Of a stretch of DNA of 12,480 bases, positions 1-7,128 are shown in pieces. How positions within the stretch are numbered: the first letter of the stretch is position 1; each line of letters starts with the position of its first letter. Below the pieces are notes generated by a model, which saw only the letters and a list, made by a program, of their open reading frames with translations, was not told the DNA's origin and did not search any database. This stretch comes from Tidjanibacter sp. (GTDB taxonomy: Bacteria > Bacteroidota > Bacteroidia > Bacteroidales > Rikenellaceae). Made by a program: the position numbers and the translations under genes. The stretch covers positions 1 to 12,480 of the forward strand of contig JAGBYS010000032.1 of NCBI GenBank assembly GCA_017628675.1. Reading direction: 5' to 3'.

Positions 1-1420
1 GTGCGTCATAGGGGGCCGAGAAGGTGAACAGACCACCGCCCACGAGCCACATCAGGAGTGCTACGCCTGCCGTGATGCCGGCCGAAGAGAAGATCGCCTT
101 CTGCACCTCCTTGGGCTCATACTCGCCCTTGTAGATGTGCCACAGCACGAGAGCGCCGAGCAGGGGTACGCTCCACTGCAGGACAACCAGCGCCGTCGAA
201 ACGGCCCTGAACTTGTCGTACATCGGTAGATATTTGAACATTAGTTCCGTGAACCACATCAGGTTGGAGCCCCACGAGAGCAGCAGAGCAAAGAGGCTCA
301 CGCCCACAAGCCACCACTTCTCACGCCCCTTGAGCAGGAAAAGAGCCAGCACGGCCAGGAACACAAACGAGGCTCCCAGGTAGGTGGGACCGGCGGTGCC
401 CGGCTGATCACCCCAATAGGCGGGCAGTTGAGTGGCGAGCGAACGCGCACCATAGGGGCGCAGTGCGTCGGCCACCTTGCCATCGTGGGCAAAGCCGCCA
501 GAGGAGGAGCCACCCATCAGGTTGGGAATGAACATATTGAGGCTCTCGGTGCGACCATAACTCCAGGCGGTGGCATACTCGATGTCGAGGCCCTTGTCGC
601 CCTCGGATGCTACCTCGGATGCGAGAGGGCTGCCACCACGGATGGTGTCGCCCTGGTGCTGGGCCGTGTAGTAGAGCGACGAGAGGTTGGCACCCACGGC
701 AAGGATTGCGGCCGCCACAAGTGCGGCTGTGCGGAGGGCAAAATCCTTCAGCGTGTGCTCCTTGATGGCGATCACAAGCGAGTTGATCCACGCGGCCAGA
801 ATTACCAGTGCAAAGTAGTATGTTATCTGGGGGTGGTTGGCTCCAATCTGGAGAGCCGCAAAGAGGGCCGTGAGGAGCGCTCCGAGCCACACCTTGCCAC
901 CACGCAGCACATAGACTACGCCGCCCACCAGCAGGGGTGCATAGGCAAAGGCGAACATCTTGGTGATGTGGCCCGCACCGATGATGAGTATCGAGTAGGT
1001 CGAAAATCCGTAAGCAATGGCTGGCACAATGGCCACCAGGGGATTCATCCCCCAGAGTAATAGCATCACCCAAAAGCACAGCAGGGCAAGGAAGATGAGC
1101 ACCGCAGGGCGACCAAACAGGTTGGCCAGGTCGGTGGTCACATTCTTGATAATCATCGACGGATACTCGATGTTTATCAGGTAGGCAGGCATACCGCCAA
1201 AGGCGTTGCCGGTCCACTGTGGGTCCTCGCCCTCGGCCTGCATCTCTTTGATATCGTGGCACATACCCTCATATTGGGTGATGTCGCCCATAGAGAGTTG
1301 CTGACCCTGCATCTGGGGTGCAAAGTAGAAGAGCGCCAGGGCCAAAAAGAGCACCACGGCACCCAGGTAGGGCAAGAGTGATTTTATGTTAAGTCTTTTT
1401 TCCATTTGCTTGTGAGCCAT
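1..1420 (-). CDS. YfhO-family polytopic membrane protein, N-terminal 473 residues (3' end outside window)
   Basis: The reading frame is open from an ATG at 1420 to the left edge, so the C-terminus is missing. The protein starts MAHKQMEKRLNIKSLLPYLG and has a first membrane segment at about residues 15-34. A short acidic loop follows, with Asp46 (SMGDITQY) and a GGMPAY motif at 75-80, and then many hydrophobic segments. The Asp loop, the PQWTGNAFGGMPAY stretch and the later GANHPQITYY stretch match my memory of the Bacteroidales YfhO family. In Firmicutes, YfhO is a GT-C-type enzyme that decorates teichoic acid using a lipid-linked sugar. Here an undecaprenyl-linked sugar donor and an envelope glycan acceptor are inferred only. 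A -7 box lies 19 bp upstream and a terminator separates it from rseP, so it is probably its own unit. The family is fairly sure; the substrate is unknown. Confidence 0.82.
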   Translation of the reverse strand, partial: MAHKQMEKRLNIKSLLPYLGAVVLFLALALFYFAPQMQGQQLSMGDITQYEGMCHDIKEMQAEGEDPQWTGNAFGGMPAYLINIEYPSMIIKNVTTDLANLFGRPAVLIFLALLCFWVMLLLWGMNPLVAIVPAIAYGFSTYSILIIGAGHITKMFAFAYAPLLVGGVVYVLRGGKVWLGALLTALFAALQIGANHPQITYYFALVILAAWINSLVIAIKEHTLKDFALRTAALVAAAILAVGANLSSLYYTAQHQGDTIRGGSPLASEVASEGDKGLDIEYATAWSYGRTESLNMFIPNLMGGSSSGGFAHDGKVADALRPYGARSLATQLPAYWGDQPGTAGPTYLGASFVFLAVLALFLLKGREKWWLVGVSLFALLLSWGSNLMWFTELMFKYLPMYDKFRAVSTALVVLQWSVPLLGALVLWHIYKGEYEPKEVQKAIFSSAGITAGVALLMWLVGGGLFTFSAPYDA

Positions 1421-1439
1421 ATTATCCCATATTAACCGA

Positions 1440-1447
1440 CAAAAATA
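1440..1447 (-). promoter_or_regulatory. Bacteroidota -7 box for the YfhO gene
   Basis: On the minus strand this reads TATTTTTG, an exact match to TAnnTTTG, followed by TCGG. The ATG is 19 bp downstream, giving a very short leader. No clear TTTG -33 box is visible; the CAACTTT/CAATTTT repeat lies directly upstream instead. Confidence 0.6.
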
Positions 1448-1454
1448 GAAAATT

Positions 1455-1477
1455 AAGTTGAAAGTTGAAAATTGGGA
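1455..1477 (-). repeat. CAACTTT/CAATTTT low-complexity repeat upstream of YfhO
   Basis: Read on the minus strand, this contains CAATTTTCAACTTTCAACTT, units of 7 bp. It sits just upstream of the -7 box and resembles the spacers at 2862, 7546 and 10825. Confidence 0.6.
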
Positions 1478-1499
1478 GTGGGAGAAATGAGAGAGCTGG

Positions 1500-1534
1500 G
1501 AAAAAAGAGGCGGGTAGCAAAACGCAACCCGCCC
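1500..1534 (-). terminator. Rho-independent terminator of the rseP operon
   Basis: On the minus strand, GGCGGGTTGC (1524-1533) pairs with GCTACCCGCC (1509-1518) except for one T-T mismatch, with a 5-nt GTTTT loop. The stem is followed by TCTTTTTT. It lies 26 bp beyond the rseP stop codon, before the YfhO promoter. Confidence 0.8.
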
Positions 1535-1558
1535 AATTACTCATTACTAACTACTCTT

Positions 1559-2854
1559 TCAGAATAGCTTTGCTATGTCGTTGAATGTGGCCCAGAACAT
1601 AAGGGCAAACAGCAGGGTCATACCAATCATCTGCGCCACCAGGAGCACCTTGTCGCTCGGGCGGCGGCGAGTCACCATCTCAATGAGGATGAAGAGTGCG
1701 TGGCCGCCATCCAGCGCAGGGATGGGGAGCACATTCATCACTGCCAGGATGACCGACAGCAGAGCCGTTATGCGCCAGAAGGTGTGCCAATTCCACTCGC
1801 TGGGGAAGATGCCGCCGATGGCTATGGGGCCACCCAGAGCCTTGTACATCTCCGTCTTGGGCTGCACAATCATCTTGAGTTGCTTCCAGTAGTCGCCCAT
1901 CTCCTCCACTACGCGCTCACCGCCACGGGGTATGGCCTGCCAGAGGTTGTAGGTGCGGGTGCGGATGGGGAGGTAGGGTGCGGTGGCGAGTGCGATGCCT
2001 ATTTTGCCATCCTCGCTGACGCCCACCTGGTGGGTGGTGCCATCCTGGAGGGTGAGCGAGATGGTGCCTCCCGAGGCGGCCACGAGGCGAGGCGAAATCT
2101 GGTCGTGGAAGCACATAGGCTCGCCATCGACACCGACGACCTTGTCGCCCGCCTTAAGGCCCGCAGCCTCGGCCATCGAGCCCTCCACAACCGACTCAAC
2201 CTCAAAGGGTATGCGAGGGTAGAGGAAGTCGGTCTGCTCGGAGAGTTCCATAACCGACTGCACGGGAATCTGGATTGTTACCTGCTCTCCCTCGCGCTCC
2301 ACAACGGTGGTCTTGTCGTTCTCGATGACAAGCGAGGTGAGCACCTTGGCGTAGTCCTCAATCTCTCGGCCACCGATGGAGATAATCTTGTCGCCATCTT
2401 GGAAGCCGAGCGAGTGGGCATAGTCGCTGTAGATGTAGCCGTAGGGCATATCCTTGTTGGAGATGTATTGGTCGCCCCAGGCCAGGCTCGTGCCCACATA
2501 GATGCCCCAGGCCAGGAGCACATTCATCATCACTCCGCCGAGGATGATGATGAGCCTCTGCCAAGCGGGCTTCGAGCGGAACTCCCAGGGTTGGGGCTCC
2601 CTCTTAAGCTGCTCCGTATCAACGCTCTCATCGACCATACCCGAGAGCTTGGCAAAGCCGCCGAAAGGCAACCAGCCGATGCCGTACTCCGTCTCGCCCC
2701 AGCGCCACTTAATCCACGGCTTGCCGAAGAAGATGCGGAACTCCTCGACCCTCACGCCAAAGAGTTTGCCGAACATCAGGTGACCCAACTCGTGGATGAG
2801 CACAAGAAGGGTGAAGGAGCAGACAAACTGCAAAATTTTGATTACTATATCCAT
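1559..2854 (-). CDS. rseP: RseP-type site-2 intramembrane zinc metalloprotease
   Basis: A membrane protease of the M50 family that cuts transmembrane substrates within the bilayer; the E. coli member cleaves the anti-sigma factor RseA. The 431-residue length is close to the family norm (E. coli about 450). The zinc-binding HELGH is at residues 21-25 in the first membrane segment. A second core motif, NVLPIPALDGG, is at 374-384 with the metal ligand Asp382. Two PDZ-like stretches lie between them, at about 145-200 and 218-280. I chose the ATG at 2854 because MDIVIKILQFVCSF leads straight into the first membrane segment; a longer TTG start at 2899 would add a non-conserved tail. It lies 58 bp after dxr and is probably cotranscribed with it. 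The substrate in this phylum cannot be read from the sequence. Confidence 0.95.
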   Translation of the reverse strand: MDIVIKILQFVCSFTLLVLIHELGHLMFGKLFGVRVEEFRIFFGKPWIKWRWGETEYGIGWLPFGGFAKLSGMVDESVDTEQLKREPQPWEFRSKPAWQRLIIILGGVMMNVLLAWGIYVGTSLAWGDQYISNKDMPYGYIYSDYAHSLGFQDGDKIISIGGREIEDYAKVLTSLVIENDKTTVVEREGEQVTIQIPVQSVMELSEQTDFLYPRIPFEVESVVEGSMAEAAGLKAGDKVVGVDGEPMCFHDQISPRLVAASGGTISLTLQDGTTHQVGVSEDGKIGIALATAPYLPIRTRTYNLWQAIPRGGERVVEEMGDYWKQLKMIVQPKTEMYKALGGPIAIGGIFPSEWNWHTFWRITALLSVILAVMNVLPIPALDGGHALFILIEMVTRRRPSDKVLLVAQMIGMTLLFALMFWATFNDIAKLF

Positions 2855-2861
2855 TGTTAGT

Positions 2862-2880
2862 AATTGACAATTGAAAATTG
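2862..2880 (-). repeat. CAATTTTCAATTGTCAATT spacer repeat
   Basis: A short A+T-rich repeat in the dxr-rseP gap. Read on the minus strand it is CAATTTTCAATTGTCAATT, 7 bp before the rseP start. It is the same type as the other CAA(C/T)TTT spacers in the window. Confidence 0.5.
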
Positions 2881-2912
2881 CGGTACGCCCGAGGCGCAAC
2901 GATTTTGTGTTT

Positions 2913-4064
2913 TTAGTGTTGAATTATCTCGCGGGCAATGCGGCGTGACTCCAGGTTTGAGGCGGCGTAGTCCTCAATGGTGGGGGTGGCAACGAACTGC
3001 GCCCTCTCGAGGGTCCCAAGTATAACGCGGGCAATGTCGGTATATTTTATCTCGCCCGACAAAAATGCTGCCACGGCTACCTCATTGGCACCATTCATCA
3101 CACAGCAACTATTTCCCCCCTTGCGCAGACAGTCGTAGGCGGTCTGGAGGAGTGGGAAGCGCTCGTTGTCCACGGGCTCGAAGGTGAGCGTCGGGTTTTT
3201 CATAAAGTCGAGCCTCTCCTCGCCCAGCTCGCCACGCTCGGGGAAGCGCAGGGCATACTGGATTGGGAGGTGCATATCGGGGGTGCCGAGTTGTGCCTTG
3301 ATGGCGCCATCCTCAAACTCAACCATCGAGTGTACAATGGATTGGGGGTGCACCAAGACATCTATCTGCTCGGGCTTGAGGCCAAAGAGCCAACGGGCCT
3401 CGATAACCTCAAAGCCCTTATTGACGAGTGTCGAGGAGTCGATGGTAATCTTGGCGCCCATAGACCAGTTGGGGTGTGCGAGGGCCTGGGCGACGGTCAC
3501 CCTCTCCAACTCCTCGGCGGGAGTGCGCAGGAAGGGACCTCCGCTGGCGGTGACAATAACCCTCCTGGGGGCCGACGCCTCGCCCGCCAAGCACTGAAAG
3601 ATGGCCGAGTGCTCGGAGTCGATGGGGAGGATGGGCACACCTCTCTCGGCAGCCTCGCGCATAATGTGTTCGCCGGCCACCACAAGGCTCTCCTTGTTGG
3701 CCAGAGCCAGACGCTTGGAGGCCCTGACGGCCGCAAGCGAAGGGAGCATACCGGCGTAGCCCACAAGGGCATTGACGACCGTATCGACCTCGCCACCGGT
3801 GACAACCTGTGAGAGAGCGTCGCTACCGGCATAGACCTTTATGGGCTCCTTGCTAAGTGCCTCTTTTACGGCGTTGTAGTGCTGCTCGTTGGCAATCACC
3901 ACGCTGTCGGGCTTGAACTCCAGAGCCTGTTCCACAAGGCTCTCCCAACGGCTGCCTGCCGTGAGGGTGGTGATCTCAAATTCGTCGGGCCTACGACGCA
4001 CAATATCGAGTGTCTGCTTGCCGATCGAGCCTGTCGAGCCGAGCAGAGCAAGTCTTTGTTTCAT
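2913..4064 (-). CDS. dxr: 1-deoxy-D-xylulose 5-phosphate reductoisomerase
   Basis: Converts 1-deoxy-D-xylulose 5-phosphate to 2-C-methyl-D-erythritol 4-phosphate with NADPH, the committed step of the MEP isoprenoid pathway in the cytoplasm. The 383 residues match the usual length. Visible signatures are the NADPH loop GSTGSIG at 9-15, LANKE at 121-125, IDSEHSAIFQ at 148-157 with metal ligands Asp149 and Glu151, the third acidic ligand Glu222, and the active-site flap HPNWSMG at 197-203 with Trp200. The ATG at 4064 is 14 bp from the stop of the M23-like gene, and rseP follows, so these three look like an operon. The shared envelope theme fits, since isoprenoids supply undecaprenyl carriers. 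No missing residue was noticed. Confidence 0.97.
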   Translation of the reverse strand: MKQRLALLGSTGSIGKQTLDIVRRRPDEFEITTLTAGSRWESLVEQALEFKPDSVVIANEQHYNAVKEALSKEPIKVYAGSDALSQVVTGGEVDTVVNALVGYAGMLPSLAAVRASKRLALANKESLVVAGEHIMREAAERGVPILPIDSEHSAIFQCLAGEASAPRRVIVTASGGPFLRTPAEELERVTVAQALAHPNWSMGAKITIDSSTLVNKGFEVIEARWLFGLKPEQIDVLVHPQSIVHSMVEFEDGAIKAQLGTPDMHLPIQYALRFPERGELGEERLDFMKNPTLTFEPVDNERFPLLQTAYDCLRKGGNSCCVMNGANEVAVAAFLSGEIKYTDIARVILGTLERAQFVATPTIEDYAASNLESRRIAREIIQH

Positions 4065-4078
4065 AACTGCTAACCTAA

Positions 4079-4939
4079 CTAAAATGTGATATAATTCTCG
4101 GGATTAACGGCCACGCCGTCAAACCAAAACTGTATTTCAATCTCCCTTTTGCCACCCTCGGTGGTGATGTCGCTGCGAGTGGTGCCTATGGCCTCGCCGC
4201 CCTCGACTCTCTCGCCCGTTGTCTTGAGGGCTTCGCCCAGAGAACGGTAGGTGGAGATGAAGCCGGCCGAGTGCTGAATCTGCACCGTGTAGCCCTCGGG
4301 CTCAAGGGTGGAGAGGATGACGGTGCCCGCCTGAACGGCCCTCACATCCCTATCGGCCGATACGGTGAGCCTTACGCCATAGAGCCCTGCCGAGGGGGTG
4401 AAACCTTTGGCTACAAGACACTCGTCCACGGGGCGAAGTATCTGAGCCCCTGGCGATTTGGCGTCCGTTGTGGGACCTCCTATGCCGTAGCGACCAGGGT
4501 TCTCCATCTGGCTGCGCAGGATGCTATCCATAGCCGAGGGGGCCACAATCTCCTTGTCGGAGGCGATGCGGTCCTGCTCGGTGGGGGTGAGCGAACGAAC
4601 AACGGGGCGACGGCCCTCCATCACCTGTGCTACATTGTCGGTGTAGACCCTCATATAGTCCAGCTCGCGCTCCAGCGAGTCGAGCCTTATGATCTGCTCC
4701 ACAAGCCTCTCTCGTGCGGCTATGCCGTCGTAGCCGGGGAGGATGTTGAGGATGGAGGTGTAGGCCGCCAGGCAGAGTGTGGCAGCAAAGATGATGGCCA
4801 CAGCCGAGATGATGTAGAGACCCCAGCGCAGCGGGCGGTGGAGCGAGTACCACACCTCGCGACCATTCTCATCTGTGACGCTCACTCGGTGGCGCCTGAG
4901 TAGGTTCATCAGAAAGTATCGTGTATTTCCGTTGCTCAT
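4079..4939 (-). CDS. Membrane-anchored M23/LytM-domain protein lacking zinc ligands
   Basis: A 286-residue protein with a short cytoplasmic N-terminus, one membrane segment (about 38-62), a likely coiled coil (about 72-108) and a C-terminal LytM-like domain (about 167-283). The fold is recognisable from VRAVQAGTVI, GYTVQIQHSAGFISTY and GERVEGGEAIG. The usual HxxxD pair becomes Leu186 and Arg190 (LYGVRL). The usual HLHFE becomes an EIEIQF stretch at 266-271. The second His of the H...YxHL motif is Ser233; only His223 remains. I therefore expect no peptidase activity. A role as a cell-wall adaptor or amidase activator like EnvC or NlpD is inference. I chose the ATG at 4939 over a TTG at 4981. 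It is the first gene of the dxr-rseP unit, with a -7 box 39 bp upstream. Confidence 0.85.
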   Translation of the reverse strand: MSNGNTRYFLMNLLRRHRVSVTDENGREVWYSLHRPLRWGLYIISAVAIIFAATLCLAAYTSILNILPGYDGIAARERLVEQIIRLDSLERELDYMRVYTDNVAQVMEGRRPVVRSLTPTEQDRIASDKEIVAPSAMDSILRSQMENPGRYGIGGPTTDAKSPGAQILRPVDECLVAKGFTPSAGLYGVRLTVSADRDVRAVQAGTVILSTLEPEGYTVQIQHSAGFISTYRSLGEALKTTGERVEGGEAIGTTRSDITTEGGKREIEIQFWFDGVAVNPENYITF

Positions 4940-4978
4940 ATTCCGTAATGATTCTTTAATCGGTGGAGATAATTTTAG

Positions 4979-4986
4979 CAAAGATA
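4979..4986 (-). promoter_or_regulatory. Bacteroidota -7 box for the M23-dxr-rseP operon
   Basis: On the minus strand this reads TATCTTTG, an exact TAnnTTTG, 39 bp before the ATG at 4939. The A+T-rich tract upstream has no good TTTG at the expected distance. Confidence 0.6.
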
Positions 4987-5028
4987 TACATTTATTATAA
5001 AAATATCCCCTTTGTGGGGCGTTTTTTC

Positions 5029-5044
5029 GATACGAATTCGTATC
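5029..5044. promoter_or_regulatory. Perfect 16-bp palindrome, candidate operator
   Basis: GATACGAATTCGTATC is fully self-complementary. Its right end shares TATC with the rightward -7 box at 5041-5048, so a protein bound here would be placed to block or alter transcription of the repair gene. The regulator is unknown. Confidence 0.5.
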
Positions 5045-5048
5045 TTTG
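5041..5048 (+). promoter_or_regulatory. Bacteroidota -7 box for the glycosylase-alkyltransferase gene
   Basis: TATCTTTG is an exact TAnnTTTG, 29 bp before the ATG at 5078. The nearest TTTG upstream (5011-5014) is 26 bp away, farther than the usual 19-21 bp to a -33 box, which may mean a weak or activator-dependent promoter. Confidence 0.65.
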
Positions 5049-5077
5049 TGGGGTAACTCTTAGCCCTCCTTTGCGCT

Positions 5078-6217
5078 ATGAACTCACTCTTTCCATACAT
5101 CGATAAGATTGAGCATCTGAGAGATGCCGATCCGCGTATGGCGCAGATTATCGAACGCTTCGGCTATCTGGAGCGCCAGACGGATGCGCCACTTTTCGAT
5201 AGGCTCGTGAGAAATATTGTGGAACAGCAGGTTGCCACCTCCACGGCCGAGAAGATAACCGCCCGACTGCTCGAAAAGGTCGGCGGGGTCCTCTCGCCCG
5301 AGAGCCTGAGGGCTCTTGGGGAGGAGGGAGTTCGCCAGGTGGGAGTGCCCGCAAGGAAGTGTCGCTGGATTATGGAGGCGGCCGAAAGATTCTCCAAGGG
5401 GGAGTTCTCCGAGGAGGAGCTCAGAGGACTTAGTGACAAGGAGGCCATAAGGCGACTTGTGACGCTCGGTGGAGTGGGGGTGTGGAGTGCGGAGATGCTC
5501 CTGATGTTCTCGCTCGGCAGGGAGGATGTGCTCCCCTCGGGCGACCTCATAATTCGTCGTGCTCTCTCGGTGCTCTATGGCGAGAGGAGGCTCACAGCCA
5601 AGCGCTTCGACCACTATCGCAGGCTCTTTTCGCCCTTCGGGTCGGTGGCCTCGCTCTACCTGTGGGCCTATGGCAACTCGCTGCCGAAGCACACCACGGA
5701 GGTCATAATCCGCCCACTCGGCTTCTCGCACCTGAAGGATAAAAGGCTGCGCTACTCGTTCCAGCCCACCTCCCACGGTCTGATGCTCATCGCCTCGAGT
5801 GTGAAGGGTGTCTGCCGTGTGGCCTTTGCGGCCGACAGGGAGGAGGCTCTGGATGAACTCCGAGCCGAGATGCGTGGCGCACAACTTCTGCACGAGGAGG
5901 AGCCGTCGCACAAGGCTATGGTGAGGGTGCTCGACGGCAAGGGGCCCAAGAGCCTGACCCTCTATCTGGAGGGTACGCCCTTTGAGCGTAAGGTGTGGCG
6001 CCAGGTGCTCAGGGTGCCTCGCGGAATAACCGTCAGCTATGCCGACATCGCCGCCTGCACGGGCTTCACGAAGGCCTATCGCTCGGTGGGTAATGCGGTG
6101 AGTGCCAACCCTATAGCGGTGCTGATACCCTGCCATAGGGTCATCCACGCCGACGGCACCATCGGTAACTACAATGCCGGTGTGGACAAAAAATACTTCC
6201 TGCTCGACAAGGAGTAG
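5078..6217 (+). CDS. AlkA-type DNA glycosylase fused to Ada-C/Ogt alkylguanine-DNA alkyltransferase
   Basis: A 379-residue fusion of two alkylation-repair enzymes. Residues about 1-215 are an HhH-GPD glycosylase of the short AlkA/Mag1 type that removes alkylated bases such as 3-methyladenine. The helix-hairpin-helix is LVTLGGVGVWSAEMLLMF at 127-144 and the catalytic Asp is Asp156 (LPSGDLIIRR). Residues about 225-379 match the Ada C-terminal/Ogt domain that moves the alkyl group of O6-alkylguanine onto its own cysteine: GTPFERKVW at 299-307, SYADIA with Tyr321, Arg335 (YRSVGNAVSANP) and PCHRV at 351-355 with acceptor Cys352. There is no AraC or Ada N-terminal domain, so it is not itself an Ada-type regulator. 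It has its own promoter and palindrome and is divergent from the M23-dxr-rseP unit. Domain calls are firm; joint action on DNA is inference. Confidence 0.93.
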   Translation: MNSLFPYIDKIEHLRDADPRMAQIIERFGYLERQTDAPLFDRLVRNIVEQQVATSTAEKITARLLEKVGGVLSPESLRALGEEGVRQVGVPARKCRWIMEAAERFSKGEFSEEELRGLSDKEAIRRLVTLGGVGVWSAEMLLMFSLGREDVLPSGDLIIRRALSVLYGERRLTAKRFDHYRRLFSPFGSVASLYLWAYGNSLPKHTTEVIIRPLGFSHLKDKRLRYSFQPTSHGLMLIASSVKGVCRVAFAADREEALDELRAEMRGAQLLHEEEPSHKAMVRVLDGKGPKSLTLYLEGTPFERKVWRQVLRVPRGITVSYADIAACTGFTKAYRSVGNAVSANPIAVLIPCHRVIHADGTIGNYNAGVDKKYFLLDKE

Positions 6218-6226
6218 AGGGTAGAA

Positions 6227-6263
6227 AGGGGCGAAAGGGCCAAAAAGGCTAAAAGGGCCGAAA
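6227..6263. repeat. Purine-rich degenerate short repeat between repair gene and esterase
   Basis: The spacer is built from near-repeats of 8-10 bp (GCGAAAGG, GCCAAAAAG, GCTAAAAGG, GCCGAAA). It has no hairpin or T-tract, so it gives no sign that transcription stops here. Confidence 0.45.
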
Positions 6264-6283
6264 TGTTTTTTAATGAGTTTTGT

Positions 6284-7099
6284 ATGAAAAGATTTTTCCT
6301 GATACTTGTGGCGTGTGTGGCCTCTGTGGCCACGCTCAAGGCCTATGAGCGCAGGGTCGAGGAGGTCTATAGCCCCTCGATGCAGAAGGGCGTGCCTGTG
6401 ACGGTGATCACCCCCGATGGATATGCCGAGAGTGGCCAGAGGTACGATGTGGTCTATCTGCTCCACGGTTTTGGCGACAACCACGACGGTTGGAACACCA
6501 AGGGTGGGGTGGCTCCGCTGGCCGATAAGTATGGCCTCATCATCGTCTGCCCCGACGGAGCAAAAAGTTGGTATTGGGATAGCCCAGAGGATAGTTCCCT
6601 GAGGTATGAAACATTCCTTGCGCAGGAGTTGGTGGGGTGGGTGGATGCCACCTATCGCACCAATGCCACTTGCCAGGGGCGAGCCATCAGCGGTCTGTCG
6701 ATGGGCGGACAGGGGGCACTCTATGTGGCATTGCGCCACCCTGGGCTCTTTGGTGCGGTTGGTAGCACCTCGGGCGGTGTGGACATCAGGGAGTTTCCCG
6801 ATGGCTGGGATATGGCAAAACTGCTCGGTCCCAAGGATGAGTATCCCGAGCGCTGGGAGCAGTGGGCCATTGTGAATATGGTGGAGAGCGCACCCAAGGA
6901 CGGGTCGCTTGTGATGATCATCGATTGTGGCACCGAGGACTTCTTCTATGATGTCAATGTTGCACTTCACGGTAGGTTGTTGGAGTTGGGCATTCCCCAC
7001 GACTTCTATGTGCGCCCCGGCAGGCATAATTGGCACTATTGGAAGAACTCCATTAAGTATCAGATGCTCTTCTTCGATAACTACTTCGAGAATAACTAA
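6284..7099 (+). CDS. Exported alpha/beta-hydrolase esterase (esterase D-like family)
   Basis: A 271-residue serine hydrolase of the putative-esterase family (PF00756 type), which includes S-formylglutathione hydrolases, feruloyl and acetyl xylan esterases. It opens MKRFFLILVACVASVATLKA, a clear Sec signal peptide, so it acts outside the cytoplasm. The catalytic triad is visible: Ser139 in GLSMGG, Asp219 in DCGTED, and His248 in PGRHNWHYW. The oxyanion-side motif YLLHGFGDNHDGW is at 58-70. I chose the ATG at 6284 because an in-frame ATG at 6263 would put seven residues ahead of the signal peptide. It follows the repair gene by 66 bp and precedes the DUF3127 gene by 29 bp. The substrate cannot be told; export argues against formylglutathione and for a carbohydrate ester or similar. 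Confidence 0.88.
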   Translation: MKRFFLILVACVASVATLKAYERRVEEVYSPSMQKGVPVTVITPDGYAESGQRYDVVYLLHGFGDNHDGWNTKGGVAPLADKYGLIIVCPDGAKSWYWDSPEDSSLRYETFLAQELVGWVDATYRTNATCQGRAISGLSMGGQGALYVALRHPGLFGAVGSTSGGVDIREFPDGWDMAKLLGPKDEYPERWEQWAIVNMVESAPKDGSLVMIIDCGTEDFFYDVNVALHGRLLELGIPHDFYVRPGRHNWHYWKNSIKYQMLFFDNYFENN

Positions 7100-7128
7100 A
7101 TAATAGATATTAATAAAGGAAAAAAACT

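Larger units (their letters stand above)
5010..5053. repeat. 10-bp direct repeat CTTTGTGGGG (two copies)
   Basis: CTTTGTGGGG occurs at 5010-5019 and again at 5044-5053, 34 bp apart start to start. The second copy includes the end of the rightward -7 box. The 16-bp palindrome lies between them and overlaps the second copy by one base. Confidence 0.6.

Noticed and set aside
1700..2860. A 386-codon open frame on the plus strand opposite rseP
   Set aside because: It mirrors rseP codons, has no known motif, and rseP itself has all family signatures.
2855..2899. Longer TTG start for rseP
   Set aside because: The extra residues are encoded by the low-complexity spacer; the ATG at 2854 leads straight into the first membrane helix.
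4940..4981. Longer TTG start for the M23-like protein
   Set aside because: It would place the -7 box inside the coding sequence; the ATG at 4939 gives a normal short cytoplasmic N-terminus.
5007..5027. CCCC-TTTGT-GGGG hairpin followed by T6 as a terminator
   Set aside because: The stem is only 4 bp and no plus-strand gene ends here; the sequence is better described by the CTTTGTGGGG direct repeat.
5084..7036. A 650-codon open frame on the minus strand opposite the repair fusion and the esterase
   Set aside because: It spans two well-supported plus-strand genes, is rich in His, Gly and Pro, shows no recognisable domain, and is explained by strong third-position G+C bias of the real genes.
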